From Dissulfuribacter thermophilus (lineage in GTDB: Bacteria; Desulfobacterota; Dissulfuribacteria; Dissulfuribacterales; Dissulfuribacteraceae), in assembly GCF_001687335.1 (NCBI RefSeq), contig NZ_MAGO01000009.1:1-64000 (forward strand): a stretch of DNA of 64,000 nucleotides. Direction: 5' to 3'. The first letter of the stretch is position 1. Each line of letters opens with the position of its first letter. Under the pieces are notes generated by a model that did not search any database, was not told the origin of the DNA, and saw only the letters and a program-made list of their open reading frames with translations. A program made the translations under genes and the position numbers. Positions 15,003 to 23,009 of this stretch are shown one piece after another.

Positions 15003-17747
15003 TTAATAAAAAATTTTTAACATTACAAATTCCTTCATTTCCTTAATCCATGGACTGAGTTTTATCTCTAAGGTCCTGCCTTCGAGATAGCGCTGATTGA
15101 TTATGCCCAGATAATTTTCATAGATTTCCATGAGGTTTTTGGCATCGGTTTCAGGGATTATGCCAAATTCCTCAAAGCGTTCAAGTAGACCCATAGTGCT
15201 GGTCTCTTCGATCAACTGTGGGAATCTATTGGCATTTAAGAGGCAATAAAACTGCACCAAAAATTCTATGTCTGTGACTCCACCCAGGTCATTTTTTACG
15301 TGAAATAGTCCTTTTGGGGTTTTCCCCTTGGATTGAAGCATCTTATATCGCATATCACGTAATTCTTGGACAAGGGTTCCCTCATCTCTTGGACGTATTA
15401 AGACCTCTTTTCGAATGTCGCTGAATTTTTTTGCAAGTTTTTCACATCCTGAAACTGGCCTTGCCCTTATTAGGGCTTGGTGCTCCCATGTCCATGCTTG
15501 AGTCTTCTGATAATTGTGGAATGCCTCTATAGAGCTTACGAGTACCCCTGATGATCCGTTGGGTCTTAGGCGCATATCAACTTCATAAAGGCGTCCAGAT
15601 GGGGTCAAGGTAGTGAGAATGTGGATTATTCTTTGTCCAATTCGGGAAAAGAATATGGACGAATCCCCTTTTCTTTTTAGGTCGTAAAGGAAGACTAAAT
15701 CTAGGTCTGAAGCAAAAGTGAGTTCACGACTTCCGAGTTTACCATATCCGATGATCAAGAAGTCCTGTAAGAGTTTTCTCTGTGTTCCATCTCCTTGTGG
15801 CGAATCAAACCGCTTTGCAACGTGTAGCCACGCCTCCTTTGATACCTCGTTTAAAATTAACTCGGCAAGTTCTGTGAGTCCAAGGCAAATTTCTCGAGCC
15901 CGTATCCCCTTTTCAAGGCCCAGATAGGCGAACTGGAAGGTCTGATTGTGTTTGAAGTGCCTTAGACCCTCCATGAAGCCCTCCAGATCCCCTGGTTCAA
16001 TTCCTTTTAAGGCTATTTCCAGGGTCTTTTTAAGTCCATTTTTATTGGGCAGATCCCCTATAGTCTCAATTGAAATTAGGGAGTCTATTACCCCTGGGTG
16101 AGTACAAATATGACGTGTGATCCACGGGGATTCCCCTGCAAATTGCGCTAGGTTTTTTAGCACATTTGGATTTTCTGCAAAGAGGGCCAGGTAAAATCCT
16201 CGGCGTCCAATTGCCTCTAGGACTTCTAGAGATCTGAGGAGTGCAGTGTCCGGATCTTTCAACTCAGGTGCAATATTTATCAAGCTGGCTATGATACGCC
16301 TCAAAAAGGTCCTAGATCTCTCAGTCATCGCCTTAACTGTACGGGATGATTTGAGGCTTAGGATCCGTCCATAGATTGTTTCAGGGGAATTGAACCCCAG
16401 ACTTTCCAGGAGATTTAGCACATTTTCTTTGTCAAGGGCTCCATCCCATAGTGCTAAAATGTCTTGGTGGCGGCCTGAACTTTGGGTAACGTCTGAGCTG
16501 TTTTCCTGAAAAAGCCCCTTAAAGTGTGTTTCTATTTTTTTTCTTTCCTGGTCAATCGTGGTTGTCAAGGCATCTTTGGAGTCCATTCCTAGGACTTTAG
16601 CTAGCTCTTCAAGCTCATTTGATGAGCTGGGGAGGACATGCACCTGTTGATCATCTTTTTCCTGAAGTGTGTGTTCTAGCTTTCGAAGAAAGAGGTATGC
16701 TTCTTTTAATTCGTCACAGGTTGATTTGGGCAGTAGTCCATTCCCCTTGATAGTATTTAAGGCCTTTAGGGTAGACTGGCACATGAGCTCTGGCTGTTTT
16801 CCTCCATGAATTAGCTGAAATGCCTGGACCAAGAACTCCACCTCTCTTATGCCACCTGGCCCCAACTTTATGTTGTCCAAGAGCCTTTTTTGTCTGGATT
16901 CCTGCTCGATTAAGGCCTTCATCTCTCTAAGGGATTCCAAAGCCCCGTAGTCAAGATACTTGCGATATATGAATGGCCTGAGTCTTTTTAAGAGTAGCGC
17001 CCCAGAGTCCAAATCCCCGGCAACTGGTCTTGCTTTGATCAGGGCATAACGTTCCCATTCCCGACCATGGATCTCGTAATAGGCCTCCATTTGGTCGAAG
17101 CTCATACACAAGGGCCCGCTTTCACCAAAAGGTCTCAATCTTGTATCAATCCTGAAACAAAAACCATCCTCTGTTACAGTCCCAATTATCTTGACAAGAT
17201 CCCTGCACAGATGCTCAAAGAATTCTTGGTTGGTAATGGGGTGCTTGTGATCAGTCCTTCCCTTTTGTGGATATGCAAATATGAGGTCGATGTCTGAGGA
17301 GAAGTTAAGTTCTTCTCCTCCTAGCTTTCCCATTCCAAAGACAACGAGGTCCTGAGTCACTCCCTCTGAGGAAAGGGGAGGGCCGAATTTTTTTTGGAGA
17401 TTATGGGTCAAAAAATCGACTGTGATGCCTAGAATAAATTCTGCAAGTACAGTCAAATCCATCATTGTTTCAATGGGATCTGCCATGTTGGCGAGATCCC
17501 TCCAGGCAATTCGAACCATCTCGCGCGCCCTAAAGAGCCTGATGGCCTTCATAAAGGCACCAGGTTCAGAAAAATTTTCTTTCCCAAGGAGGGATTGGGC
17601 GTTTTTATAACGCGTGGTCGGGTCTCTATCCATATAAGACGTGGATAAGTCGCCGGACTCTACTAGATCTTTGAGGATATGGGGATGGCGATCTATGGTT
17701 CGCTTTATAAATCTCGAATAGGAGCAGATTTTTTGTTTAACATCCAC
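15003..17747 (-). CDS. glnE: Glutamine synthetase adenylyl-/deadenylyltransferase GlnE
   Basis: 914 aa, slightly short of the 945 aa of E. coli. Two nucleotidyltransferase domains are seen: the N-terminal with FGMGKLGGEELNFSSDIDLI (about 150-170) and the C-terminal with GYGKLGSRELTFASDLDLVF (about 675-695). Each is followed by a helical domain (GPGGIREVEFLVQAFQ and NDLGGVTDIEFLVQFY). It modifies and de-modifies glutamine synthetase under PII control. The start overlaps a small upstream frame by 11 nt. A nitrogen-control function is therefore expected although glnA/glnB are not in the window. Confidence 0.96.
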   Translation of the reverse strand: MDVKQKICSYSRFIKRTIDRHPHILKDLVESGDLSTSYMDRDPTTRYKNAQSLLGKENFSEPGAFMKAIRLFRAREMVRIAWRDLANMADPIETMMDLTVLAEFILGITVDFLTHNLQKKFGPPLSSEGVTQDLVVFGMGKLGGEELNFSSDIDLIFAYPQKGRTDHKHPITNQEFFEHLCRDLVKIIGTVTEDGFCFRIDTRLRPFGESGPLCMSFDQMEAYYEIHGREWERYALIKARPVAGDLDSGALLLKRLRPFIYRKYLDYGALESLREMKALIEQESRQKRLLDNIKLGPGGIREVEFLVQAFQLIHGGKQPELMCQSTLKALNTIKGNGLLPKSTCDELKEAYLFLRKLEHTLQEKDDQQVHVLPSSSNELEELAKVLGMDSKDALTTTIDQERKKIETHFKGLFQENSSDVTQSSGRHQDILALWDGALDKENVLNLLESLGFNSPETIYGRILSLKSSRTVKAMTERSRTFLRRIIASLINIAPELKDPDTALLRSLEVLEAIGRRGFYLALFAENPNVLKNLAQFAGESPWITRHICTHPGVIDSLISIETIGDLPNKNGLKKTLEIALKGIEPGDLEGFMEGLRHFKHNQTFQFAYLGLEKGIRAREICLGLTELAELILNEVSKEAWLHVAKRFDSPQGDGTQRKLLQDFLIIGYGKLGSRELTFASDLDLVFLYDLKRKGDSSIFFSRIGQRIIHILTTLTPSGRLYEVDMRLRPNGSSGVLVSSIEAFHNYQKTQAWTWEHQALIRARPVSGCEKLAKKFSDIRKEVLIRPRDEGTLVQELRDMRYKMLQSKGKTPKGLFHVKNDLGGVTDIEFLVQFYCLLNANRFPQLIEETSTMGLLERFEEFGIIPETDAKNLMEIYENYLGIINQRYLEGRTLEIKLSPWIKEMKEFVMLKIFY

Positions 17748-17949
17748 GATTTTTCAAGAGTTCCTCTATTAAGAGATTTTGAACTTCGTAAGGGGAAAGA
17801 CCGGTCTCGTTAACCTCCATCCATACACACCTTCTAAAGGCCCTCGCAAGATCTGCCCTAACGATGATCTTCAATTCTTCTTTGGGTTCATTATATAAAT
17901 CTTTTTCTCTTTCATCCCAATCTTTCATCTCTAATGGAGATAGGTACAT
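17737..17949 (-). CDS. Small hypothetical protein upstream of glnE
   Basis: 70 aa, unrecognised: acidic N terminus (MKDWDEREKDLYNEPKEELK) and a helical C terminus (LSPYEVQNLLIEELLKNRGC). It overlaps the glnE start by 11 nt in the same direction, which favours a real, translationally coupled gene. The ATG at 17949 lacks a Shine-Dalgarno; an internal ATG (residue 8) is also possible. Confidence 0.45.
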   Translation of the reverse strand: MYLSPLEMKDWDEREKDLYNEPKEELKIIVRADLARAFRRCVWMEVNETGLSPYEVQNLLIEELLKNRGC

Positions 17950-18193
17950 GTTGGAAAATGTGACGTCAAGGGGAGATTTTGTGTGTAAAAATTCGCATTA
18001 GAAATTCAGAATTTATACAAAAAGAGATTGACACTTACCAGCAGGTGTCGTAAGGTTGTCTGAAACTTTGGGGAGCTACTTAAGATCACTCAAGTTCTTC
18101 TAGTAATTCCTCTGGTTTTAGATTTTATTTTTTGTGGAATTAGGTTTTGTGACAGATTTTTCTTTTCAATGCCCGCCTTTACGGCTTATCTCA

Positions 18194-18342
18194 ATCAGTG
18201 TCCATCCCAGAATGGTCCTTTTATTTGATGGCTGCGTTGCTCGTCAGCGACAAGCGTTCACCTACTCTAGGTGCACCCGCCTCTTGCGCTATCTCATGCC
18301 TTGCCTTCGAATTAAAAGTCTCATCCTGGGAAAAACACTATT
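18194..18342. mobile_element. MITE-like element of about 150 bp
   Basis: Imperfect inverted termini: AGTGTCCATCCCAGAATG (18198-18215) against the complement of the segment ending CATCCTGGGAAAAACACT (about 18322-18339). The core has GGCTGCGTTGCTCGTC, a hairpin CACCTACTCTAGGTG, and CTTGCGCTATCTCATGCCTT. The core style is shared with 5131-5385 and 18785-18895. No coding capacity. It fills the gap between the glnE operon and the RRM gene. Confidence 0.6.
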
Positions 18343-18431
18343 CAGAAAATTTCGTGGGAAAAACATTGTTTGAAGAAATTATCAAGAATTTCCCCTTTAG
18401 GGGATAGATTAAAAATATAAGGAGACTTATT

Positions 18432-18698
18432 ATGAAACTCTACATTGGAAACCTACCATTTAGCTCAACTGAGTCAGAAGTTCGTGCGCTTTTGGAAGAA
18501 CACGGTGAGATTCAGTCATTTGATTGGTTGATCGATAGAGAGACCGGCAGATGCCGTGGATTCTGCTTTGCAGAAATGGAAAACGCTGCAGCTGATTCAG
18601 TTATCAAGGCATTAAATGGAAAGGAGTTTGGTGGTAGAACCATAAAGGTCAACGAGGCACGTCCTCGCCAGCCACGTAGAAGACAGAATTGGTATTAA
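18432..18698 (+). CDS. RNA-binding protein with a single RRM domain
   Basis: 88 aa, one RRM fold. RNP2 is LYIGNLPF (residues 3-10) and RNP1 is CRGFCFAEM (about 42-50), followed by ALNGKEFGGRTIKVNEARP and a short Arg-rich tail ending NWY. These small proteins resemble the cyanobacterial Rbp cold-shock family and bind single-stranded RNA. AAGGAG sits 7 nt before the ATG. The gene is isolated, with its own terminator 47 nt downstream, so it is monocistronic. Confidence 0.93.
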   Translation: MKLYIGNLPFSSTESEVRALLEEHGEIQSFDWLIDRETGRCRGFCFAEMENAAADSVIKALNGKEFGGRTIKVNEARPRQPRRRQNWY

Positions 18699-18744
18699 TT
18701 TGACAAACTCTGTAATTGCAGAATTTGGGTCTAAGATGAGAACA

Positions 18745-18777
18745 AGGGTGGAGAATTTTTCCACCCTTTTTTTTATA
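18745..18777 (+). terminator. Rho-independent terminator of the RRM gene
   Basis: A 9-bp stem, AAGGGTGGA with TCCACCCTT, closes a 7-nt loop and is followed by a run of T residues. It lies 47 nt after the RRM stop codon. Confidence 0.9.
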
Positions 18778-18784
18778 ATGGCCC

Positions 18785-18895
18785 CCAACGAAGTTGCGTA
18801 TTTGCTCACAGGGCACCGCATCTACAGCGTTGTCGGGCATTCGACGTACAAGGAAGTACGCCTTCATGCCCTCCGCCCACCCCCATTCTCTCTCC
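18785..18895. repeat. Desulfobacterota-style intergenic repeat core
   Basis: The segment has ATCTACAGCGTTGTCGGGC, a hairpin GACGTACAAGGAAGTACG, and CTTCATGCCCTCCGCC. The order of words (CGTTG, short hairpin with GTAC arms, CATGCCCTCCGCC) matches a repeat type I recall from related genomes and is parallel to the cores at 18.2 and 5.2 kb. Ends are not sharply defined. Confidence 0.45.
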
Positions 18896-18911
18896 CAAAG
18901 CTGGTCCTATC

Positions 18912-19350
18912 ACACACTTGACACCGTGGGTCTTTGTTGGAGGCCAAACGAGAAGGAAATGCCCCCTAAGAGATGCAAGAAGAGCAGTGAGTGGGAATGG
19001 AGCGCTATGGGATAGGAATGGACGGGATGGGCAGCGCAGCCCCCGTGGGACATGGTCTCAGTCTTCGTACATGCTCCGCTTGGCCGACCTAGTCGGCATC
19101 CCTGCCGACAAGGTCGGGGCATGCGTCCATGCATGCCCCCTCAGCCCCTTCGGGGCTTCGGGCCTATTTGCGCTCCGCATGTCCTGTTCGACCAAACCGT
19201 CCCCCAGGGGTTGCGCTGTCCTTCTGGCCGTCTCCTACTTTGTGCTGTACACCCACTGTTTTATTAAATGGGCTTTTGTTGTAAGGGCTGGAAGTTCCAG
19301 CCTCCCTCAATCCCCCTTTGGGGCTGGCTCTTGTACACACTTGACACCGT
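18912..19350. repeat. Hairpin-rich repeat, copy 2 (most complete), flanked by 16-bp direct repeats
   Basis: ACACACTTGACACCGT occurs at 18912-18927 and again at 19335-19350. Between them are GTGGGACATGGTCTCA (19045-19060), the hairpin CCGACCTagTCGGCA with TGCCGAcaAGGTCGG (19084-19117), GGGGCATGC/GCATGCCCC (about 19115-19138), AGCCCC/GGGGCT (19143-19157) and ACCAAACCGT. Read on the minus strand it aligns with copy 3 across all hairpins. Frames that stay open through it do so in several phases, as expected of GC-rich structured DNA rather than a gene. Confidence 0.8.
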
Positions 19351-19383
19351 CATGAAAATTTTTTTAGCAAACGAGGTTAATGT

Positions 19384-19690
19384 ATGAAAAATAAAGGGAA
19401 AAGCCCATTATGGCCTTTGGATCAGCGGTTTGGTAAAAGGTCGGAGGCGTCTCTAAAACGGAACGGTTTGGTCGAGCTTACGTGTGCGAAGCGAAACAGG
19501 CCCGAGGCCCTGAAAGGGCCAAGGGGGCGTGCATGGACGCACGCCCCGGCCTTATGGGCATGGATGCCCATTAGGCCGGCCCAGTGGAGCACGGAGGAAA
19601 AAGCGAGACCATGTTCCGTTTGGAGCGCATCCGACCAAAGAAAAAGCCCTTTTGCAAATAGCTGTCTGCCGGCAGGCCTATTTGCCCCTT
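19384..19690. repeat. Hairpin-rich repeat, copy 3 (opposite orientation)
   Basis: Read on the plus strand this matches the reverse complement of copy 2: AAAAGCCCATT, ACGGTTTGGTCGA, GGCCC/GGGCC, GGGGCGTGC-ATGGAC-GCACGCCCC, GGCCTtATGGGCAT/ATGCCCATtAGGCC and GAGACCATGTTCC. Compared with copy 2, paired positions change together: GACCT/AGGTC becomes GGCCT/AGGCC, and GCATGC/GCATGC becomes GCGTGC/GCACGC. A last hairpin, GCAAATAG..CTGCCGGCAG..CTATTTGC, closes it at about 19652-19686. Confidence 0.8.
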
Positions 19691-19791
19691 TTCGCAGTGC
19701 ATAATTTGGGATAATTGTAGGGGCGAGGTCCCTTGCTGTCTATTGGCGATGATACTCTTGAATTATAATTTAACAGTTGTATTTGATTGAA

Positions 19792-20889
19792 ATGGCGAAG
19801 ACTTTTAAAACAGTACATATCATCGGAAGTAAGACCATGGGCGGTGCAGAGCGTTTTTGTTTTAGGCTCATTAGCGCCCTAAATGAGTTTGGTACAGACT
19901 GTATTGCCTTTGTTAGGAAGGGAAGTGAGGTAGAAAAGAGCCTACCAGAAGCAGTATCATATCTAGGTCTTCCTATGAGAACGGTCTGGGATCCGTTATC
20001 CATGATACAAATCAAGAGGGCCATAAGGCGGATTTCACCAACGGTGGTGCAGACCTACATGGGGAGGGCTACGAGATTAACACGGCTCAAAAAGGGCCAA
20101 TTACCCATTCACGTTTCGAGGCTTGGTGGTTATTACAAATTAAACGGATATAGACATGCCCACGCCTGGGTTGTGAATACCAAAGGCTTGTGTGACTATT
20201 TGATTTCCAATGGTTTCCCAAAAGATAGGGTGTTTTACGTACCAAATTTCGTGGAGGAAGTGGATCCTGAAAAGATAGGTTCCAAGGAACAGCTTAGAAA
20301 AGAGTTGGGTATACCTCTTGATGCATGGCTTTTGGTAACAGCTGGCAGATTCATTCCGGTAAAGGGGCATCAATATCTGATAGATGCCTTTTTAGATCTC
20401 CCGAAGCGCATTCGCAATAGGCCACTTTATCTGGCTATACTTGGTGATGGTCCGCTCAAAGGACAGTATCTTGAAAAGATAAAGGGCACTGGGTACGAAG
20501 AGAGGATCATTTTTCCAGGCTGGGTTAACCAGCCGGAAAGATACTATATTGCCTCGGATATGATAGTCTTTCCAAGTCTCGAGATGGAGACCCTGGGAAA
20601 TGTGATTCTAGAGGCCTGGGCCATGAAGCGTCCTGTGGTCACCAGTTCCTTTCGAGGGGCAAGAGAAATTACTGAGGACAAAATGGACGCCATCAGAGTG
20701 CCATGTAATGACTCCCATGCCTTGAAGAAGGCGATTCATAGTCTCTTAGATGATGATGGGATGAGAGTTGAGCTGGCATTGGCAGGACATGCCAAGATAA
20801 ACAGTCAGTTTTCCAAGGGAGTTGTTTTAAAGAGATATCATGAGATTTATGAAGAACTGACATCACAGATTATAAGGGCTGGTTCATGA
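19792..20889 (+). CDS. GT4-type glycosyltransferase
   Basis: About 365 aa. The N-terminal Rossmann half has HIIGSKTMGGAERFCFRLIS, and the C-terminal half LVTAGRFIPVKGHQYLIDAF, ILGDGPLKGQYL, FPGWVNQPERYY and FPSLEMETLGNVILEAWAMK, the donor-site E-x7-E region of GT4. Predicted to transfer a sugar from a nucleotide donor to a lipid-linked or surface glycan in the cytoplasm. I start at ATG 19792; the TTG at 19777 has no better signal. It overlaps the following deacetylase gene by 4 nt (ATGA), so the two are coupled. Confidence 0.9.
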   Translation: MAKTFKTVHIIGSKTMGGAERFCFRLISALNEFGTDCIAFVRKGSEVEKSLPEAVSYLGLPMRTVWDPLSMIQIKRAIRRISPTVVQTYMGRATRLTRLKKGQLPIHVSRLGGYYKLNGYRHAHAWVVNTKGLCDYLISNGFPKDRVFYVPNFVEEVDPEKIGSKEQLRKELGIPLDAWLLVTAGRFIPVKGHQYLIDAFLDLPKRIRNRPLYLAILGDGPLKGQYLEKIKGTGYEERIIFPGWVNQPERYYIASDMIVFPSLEMETLGNVILEAWAMKRPVVTSSFRGAREITEDKMDAIRVPCNDSHALKKAIHSLLDDDGMRVELALAGHAKINSQFSKGVVLKRYHEIYEELTSQIIRAGS

Positions 20890-21617
20890 GAGGCATATCC
20901 ATCCTGATGTATCACCAGATTGGTCCATTCTCCTCCATGAGGGAACATCGTTCTACATATTGTCATCACAAGAGATTTGCCTTACAGATGTTTTATTTGA
21001 GGATCTTGGGCTACAGAGTCCTTGATTTCGATACTGTCCTGAGGTGTATAAAGGGCGAGGAAGAGGTCCCACCTAGGGCTGTTGCCCTCACTTTTGATGA
21101 CGGATATGAAAATTTTTATGAGTATGCCTATCCTGTACTCAGACGGTATGGATTCCCTGCAATTGTTTACCTCCTTTCCGGCTACCTTGGTAAGGAAGCC
21201 AGTTGGTTTAAAAAGGATGGAAGATCAACTCCACCCATAATGTCTGAAGAGAGAATTAAACAGTTAATGGACAAGGGAATTAGTTTTGGCAGCCATGGAG
21301 TGACCCATCTCAAGCTTGGAGAGGCCTCTGACGAGGAGATCTATTTTGAGGTCCGAGAGAGTAAAAAGGTGCTGGAGGAAAAATTTAAGAGGCCTTTCAG
21401 GCATTTTTGCTATCCATACGGTAGTTTTGATAAAAGGGCGATCCAGATTGTGAAAGAGGCAGGATTTGATAGCGCGGTGAGCTGCGTTAGAGGTTCAGCG
21501 TACCCTGGAGACCATCTGTATCAGCTTCCCAGAAAAGCAATTTCATATGGTGACAGTATCTTGGGATTTATTTGGAAATTGCATATGAAAAATAGGCGAA
21601 AACTGCCTGAGATCTAA
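20886..21617 (+). CDS. Polysaccharide deacetylase (NodB domain)
   Basis: 243 aa. Carbohydrate esterase 4 motifs: TFDDGYENF (motif 1, catalytic and metal Asp), SHGVTHLKLG (motif 2, two His ligands) and CYPYGSFDKRA (motif 3). It opens ISILMYHQIGPFSSMREH, without a signal peptide, so it acts on a cytoplasmic or membrane-bound glycan intermediate. Similar pairs of GT4 and deacetylase genes occur in lipopolysaccharide and capsule loci. It is coupled to the upstream glycosyltransferase by a 4-nt overlap. Confidence 0.9.
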   Translation: MRGISILMYHQIGPFSSMREHRSTYCHHKRFALQMFYLRILGYRVLDFDTVLRCIKGEEEVPPRAVALTFDDGYENFYEYAYPVLRRYGFPAIVYLLSGYLGKEASWFKKDGRSTPPIMSEERIKQLMDKGISFGSHGVTHLKLGEASDEEIYFEVRESKKVLEEKFKRPFRHFCYPYGSFDKRAIQIVKEAGFDSAVSCVRGSAYPGDHLYQLPRKAISYGDSILGFIWKLHMKNRRKLPEI

Positions 21618-21633
21618 AGGAAATTAAATCAGT

Positions 21634-22425
21634 TCAATCCTTTGACTGGATACGATTGGCGAGCCTCACGAATTCCTCCACAGACAGGCATTCGGGTCTT
21701 ATTTCAGGGGATATATCTGTATCATTGAAGATGTTATCCAAGGGTTCTTGTCCTGAAAGATCCTTCAATGCATTTTTGATCTTTTTTCTCCTCTTTTGAA
21801 ATGCGGTCTTAACTACTCTTTTGAAAAAAGATGCATCCTTTAATGGATATTCAGGGTCTTTTTTGTCCATTCTCAAGACAGTGGAAAATACCTTAGGCCT
21901 GGGGTTAAATGCTGTGGGAGGCACAATGAAAAGTCTCTGGAGGGAAAAACAATAGCCTAGCAATACGCTGAGTACGCCATAGTCTTTATTCCCTGGGGAG
22001 GAGAGGAGTCTTTCTCCCACTTCGCGTTGAACCATGACTACGGCTGCCTTTACCCAAAGCCTCTCATCAAAGAATTTTGCCATCATCGGCCCAGATATGT
22101 TGTATGGAAGGTTGGAGACAATCTTAAGGGGGCCGTCAGTCTCTTTCGCCAGTTCCTCAAAGGAACATTTCAGCATGTCGTGCCTTCTGATCTCGAGGTT
22201 AGGTAATTTGAGATTTTCCAGGAAAGAAATCGCTCTGTGGTCAATTTCAATGGCAATGACCTTTTTTGCCTGGCTACACAGATGGGTAGTAAGGGCCCCT
22301 AGCCCAGGACCGAGTTCTATAATCACCTCGTCCCTTGAGATCTGAGCTGCCTTCACGATGTTTTGGGCGATATTTTTGTCGATTAGAAAGTGTTGTCCCA
22401 ATCCCTTAATGGGCTTTGGTTTCAT
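21634..22425 (-). CDS. rsmA: 16S rRNA dimethyladenosine transferase RsmA (KsgA)
   Basis: 263 aa. Opens KPIKGLGQHFLIDKNIAQNI, then motif I IIELGPGLGALTTHL, the catalytic SNLPYNISGPMMAKF (NLPY, about residue 100), and the C-terminal helical domain with TAFQKRRKKIKNALK. It dimethylates two adjacent adenines in helix 45 of 16S rRNA. The ATG at 22425 overlaps the DUF2062 stop by 4 nt. It is the third gene of a tsaD-DUF2062-rsmA operon, and its 3-prime end faces the polysaccharide deacetylase. Confidence 0.96.
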   Translation of the reverse strand: MKPKPIKGLGQHFLIDKNIAQNIVKAAQISRDEVIIELGPGLGALTTHLCSQAKKVIAIEIDHRAISFLENLKLPNLEIRRHDMLKCSFEELAKETDGPLKIVSNLPYNISGPMMAKFFDERLWVKAAVVMVQREVGERLLSSPGNKDYGVLSVLLGYCFSLQRLFIVPPTAFNPRPKVFSTVLRMDKKDPEYPLKDASFFKRVVKTAFQKRRKKIKNALKDLSGQEPLDNIFNDTDISPEIRPECLSVEEFVRLANRIQSKD

Positions 22426-23009
22426 GGAATTTCCCTTTTGGCTTTTGTCTTGAGGAATTTTTCATAACGCCTTTTTTGGCGATATACATACCATTTTATA
22501 TAGGAAAAATAAGCCAAGATAGCAAAAGGTGAGGCCAGGATGCAGCCACCAAGGGTCATGGACATAATAAAAAAAGTCCCTTTTTCAGCAATGAGTTTTG
22601 CACCTTCCAATATTGAGGCATGTCTTAAGACAGTCAAGAGTCCTTCGATCTCTTGCCATGAGCCAAGGCCAGAGCCAAATAAAAACTCTCCAATCTTCCA
22701 TGAAAGATAGTATTCAATGGGTATGCTGATGGGATTACTCACAAGCCAGTTTGAAATAACTGCAGCAATGAGATTTGCCCTGAATATCCCGCAGAATATG
22801 ATGATGAGAATGGTGTGAAATGGAATTGTTGGGGTAATGCCAACGAAGGTGCCCACGGCGATGCCACGAGCAATTACCACGGGATCTCCCTTAAGTCTTA
22901 GGAGTTTAATCCACTGATATCGTAAGGCCCTTACAGGTCTAAAACCCCTTTTGGCCCTGGGCGGCCTATTATTAGAGGGCACGGGAGTAGGCATCTGCGG
23001 CTGAGTCAA
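22422..23009 (-). CDS. DUF2062 membrane protein
   Basis: 195 aa. The DUF2062 core is clear: RALRYQWIKLLRLKGDPVVI, ARGIAVGTFVGITPTIPFHT, then NWLVSNPISIPIEYYLSWKI. Two to four hydrophobic segments are seen (about residues 50-85, 95-110 and 155-175), with a basic Arg/Lys-rich C terminus (YRQKRRYEKFLKTKAKREIP). Function is unknown; members often sit beside envelope or tRNA-modification genes. It overlaps tsaD by 38 nt and rsmA by 4 nt, which argues for translational coupling. Confidence 0.88.
   Translation of the reverse strand: MTQPQMPTPVPSNNRPPRAKRGFRPVRALRYQWIKLLRLKGDPVVIARGIAVGTFVGITPTIPFHTILIIIFCGIFRANLIAAVISNWLVSNPISIPIEYYLSWKIGEFLFGSGLGSWQEIEGLLTVLRHASILEGAKLIAEKGTFFIMSMTLGGCILASPFAILAYFSYIKWYVYRQKRRYEKFLKTKAKREIP

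Noticed and set aside
18912-19690. Retron or group II intron
   Set aside because: No reverse transcriptase lies in the window, and the hairpins do not match intron domain V or an msr-msd pair.
19777-19791. TTG start for the GT4 gene at 19777
   Set aside because: It adds five residues with no ribosome site. ATG 19792 fits the usual start of the fold.
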